Below the pieces are notes generated by a model, which saw nothing but the letters and a program-made list of their open reading frames with translations, searched no databases and was not told the origin of the DNA. Positions 8,732-10,532 of a DNA stretch of 10,532 nucleotides are shown here, piece after piece. The DNA is taken from positions 1 to 10,532 of the forward strand of contig MU625153.1 in the NCBI GenBank assembly GCA_025349905.2, in the 5' to 3' direction. This DNA comes from Blastocladiella britannica. Taxonomy: Eukaryota > Blastocladiomycota > Blastocladiomycetes > Blastocladiales > Blastocladiaceae. The number at the start of each line of letters is the position of its first letter. The stretch's first letter is position 1. Position numbers and translations under genes: made by a program.

Positions 8732-8744
8732 ATAAAATACATTG
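8721..8744. terminator. Inverted repeat over UBA4 stop and AATAAA between convergent genes
   Basis: CAATGTATT (8721-8729) and AATACATTG (8736-8744) are perfect 9-nt arms around a 6-nt loop. The UBA4 stop (8729-8731) and the poly(A) signal AATAAA (8731-8736) sit within it. UBA4 and the transporter gene converge with only 17 nt between stop codons, so both transcripts probably run through this element and could form the hairpin. A terminator role is inferred. Confidence 0.5.
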
Positions 8745-8748
8745 CGTT

Positions 8749-10508
8749 TTAAAAAAAGGCTGCCAAGTCGGTCCCGCGCGCCAGATCCGCCACGCCAAAC
8801 CCGAGCGCGGCGCCCGCACTCAGCCCGACCAACATTCCAAGCGTGATCCACCGCCCCGCCCGCTCCTTATCCGCGCGCGCGTGCACTCGGTCGGCCGCAG
8901 CAGTGAACACCGCGGCACCCAGCGCGCCATTACTGAAACTGGTGGCCAGGACCGCTAGCATGCCCACGATATCGGTGCCCGCGCCGTGCGTGTTCCGGTG
9001 CTTCATGATCGCCGCCAAAGATGTGGGCGGCGTGCCGGTGATGACGGCGGGAAGAACCAAGAATAATGGAACCAGCAGGATACGCGCGATTGCGACCGCG
9101 ACCACCGCGGTTGGGCGCGTGGGCAAGAATGCCGTGGGAGTGGCGCGGCCGGCCGTGTCGCCCAAGTTGAACAGCAGGAACAGAAGCGCGGTGTACGCGG
9201 CGGGCGGGAGCGGCCACGCTTGCGAGGGGGCCAGTTGTGCGACGGTCGCGGGGAACAGGGATAGGGTGACGGCAAAGTCGAGCGAGATGGCCGCCACGTA
9301 CGGGCCGATGGCCGCGGCCAATGCGCTCGCGGACATTCCAGCACTGTTGGTGTCGACTGATGAGACCGGAGCCGTATCGGTGCCACCATACCTCTGATGC
9401 TGGTGCTGAAGCTGCTGCTGCTGCTGTTGGTGCTGAAGCAGTTGTTGGATCTGTAGCTGTTGCTCCTCCGCAAACGACCGCGGCGATTCGGCGACGTCCT
9501 CGTCGTCGTCCGTCGACACGGCCAATGACGATGCCGAGTCGCCGTCGTTCTCTTCGTGAAGTATCAACATCGGATCCTCTCCATGAAGGGACGAAACTGC
9601 CAGACCCACAGCAGTGGTCGTGGCAGGGATGATGGTGGCTACCGTGTCGGCCATAAACGGCGGTACTTGCGCCAGCGAATCTTGTCGCACCTCCAGCGCG
9701 CGATGTAGCGGCAAATACGCGGCCAAGCACACGCCCACCAGCGTCAGTGCCACTGCAAAGTACAGGCACGCGGCGGCGCGTGGTGGGACCTCAGTTAGTT
9801 GAAGCGCAAACTGAAGCACGCACACCAGGATGCCCGACACACCCTGGCCGACCAGCATCTACAGAATTTCATTGGTATGAGATGTGTGTCATATACGCCA
9901 TATGAAGATGGTACCATACTTTGGCAGTGTACCCGTCACCCGCCCCTGCCGCTTTACCAAACAAGTGGCTCTGGATCTGAGCAGTAGCCACGCCCGTGGT
10001 GGCAATCGCGGCCAGAACCAATACAAATGCCGCCGAGGGCGCAATCCCAGCCAGCGTTCCTGTGACTGGGTCAGTGGCAAAGGCGATGGCCAGCAACAGC
10101 GCAAAGACCGTAGCATTGGCGGACAAAGCGCCAATGGCCAGCGCCCGATCAGTAGACGCACGTAAGGTTGGGCCAATGTACGTAGCCAGGACGGTGCCGG
10201 CCAGATCGAACAACATGTAGGTGAGGGAGAAGGACGATTCGAAGGTGGCGGTGTAGGGCGATCCGGTAAACAGGCGGTGGAAGAAGGTCGGGACGGAGAT
10301 CAGGGCGTTCCTTTCAGATCATTGATTGTGAATAATTTCCCATTGATATTGATGTGAAAATATGATTAACGGACCAAGACATGAGCATGCCAATGCCCTG
10401 CAGGAAAAAGATCAGGCCAATGTGCAGGACGCGTCGTCTTTGATGTGGCTGTGGAGGCAGGAGGAGGGGCAGGCGTGGGTCGTCATAGGCAGTGACTGCT
10501 GTTGGCAT
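8749..10508 (-). CDS. Equilibrative nucleoside transporter, ENT/SLC29 family (3 exons, 544 aa)
   Basis: Exons on the minus strand are 10508-10375, 10310-9920 and 9858-8749, with introns of 64 and 61 nt. ENTs are 11-helix carriers moving nucleosides or nucleobases down their gradient across plasma or vacuolar membranes. Family marks: the TM1 motif with Trp45-Asn46 formed across the first splice, then ALISVPTFFHRLF. Also YTAK-MLVGQGVSG across the second splice, LDFAVTLSLFPA in TM7 (368-379), DTAGR in TM8 (409-413, like the family's DxxGR), and FSNG in TM10/11 (483-486). The first motif reads SWN where most members have PWN. The TM6-TM7 cytoplasmic loop is large, about 226-353, acidic then Gln/His-rich (306-331), versus a few dozen residues in human ENTs. 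An extra intron there is unlikely because the frame stays open and no donor of local type was seen. Substrate cannot be told. It shares a 17-nt convergent gap with UBA4. Confidence 0.92.
9393..9470 (-). repeat. CAG/CAA repeat encoding Gln/His-rich loop of the nucleoside transporter
   Basis: On the minus strand this stretch is mostly CAG, CAA, CAC and CTC/CTG codons, giving a run of six Gln and neighbouring Gln-His-Leu repeats at residues 306-331. It is an imperfect trinucleotide repeat inside the cytoplasmic loop and a likely length-variable site. Confidence 0.8.
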
Positions 10509-10532
10509 TTTGAATTTTTCTCTTTCGCAAAA

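Overview
The window comes from a nuclear genome of a flagellated eukaryote, most likely an opisthokont. It is GC-rich and compact, and its short introns (56-156 nt) often carry long T homopolymers. Two genes guide the placement. CFAP298, an axonemal dynein assembly factor, implies a motile cilium. The Argonaute is of the animal/fungal AGO type. An early-branching zoosporic fungus (chytrid or blastoclad) or another unicellular flagellated opisthokont would fit; this is inference, not a species call.

Six protein genes fill almost all of the window. Exons were assigned by joining frames at GT...AG borders and checking that conserved motifs run across each junction. (1) 26-1391 (+): membrane-anchored RING-H2 E3 ubiquitin ligase, 3 exons, 401 aa. 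(2) 1430-2722 (+): intronless 430-aa protein resembling the MavL/DUF4804 macrodomain-like ADP-ribosylhydrolase family, starting 38 nt after the RING stop. (3) 2900-5942 (+): Argonaute, 4 exons, 918 aa, with an intact slicer tetrad and a perfect 60-bp tandem duplication in its Gln/Pro-rich N-terminus. (4) 7291-6184 (-): CFAP298, 4 exons, 298 aa, convergent with Argonaute. (5) 7371-8731 (+): UBA4/MOCS3, a sulfur-carrier E1 plus rhodanese, 4 exons, 391 aa, divergent from CFAP298 across 79 nt. (6) 10508-8749 (-): equilibrative nucleoside transporter (ENT/SLC29), 3 exons, 544 aa, convergent with UBA4 across 17 nt.

The genes belong to different pathways and do not form an operon. The most suggestive neighbourhood is genes 1 and 2. 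A ubiquitin ligase abuts a relative of a family whose Legionella member removes ADP-ribose from ubiquitin, so the pair could serve linked ubiquitin/ADP-ribose chemistry. Other points are a non-standard 5' splice-site pattern (GTNCG in 10 of 13 introns, U-tracts behind many), a stop-free 72-nt intron in UBA4, and a perfect hairpin over the stop and poly(A) signal between the convergent genes 5 and 6.

No tRNA, rRNA, CRISPR array, transposon or virus-like gene was recognised. The only non-genic stretches over 150 nt are 2723-2899 and 5943-6183.
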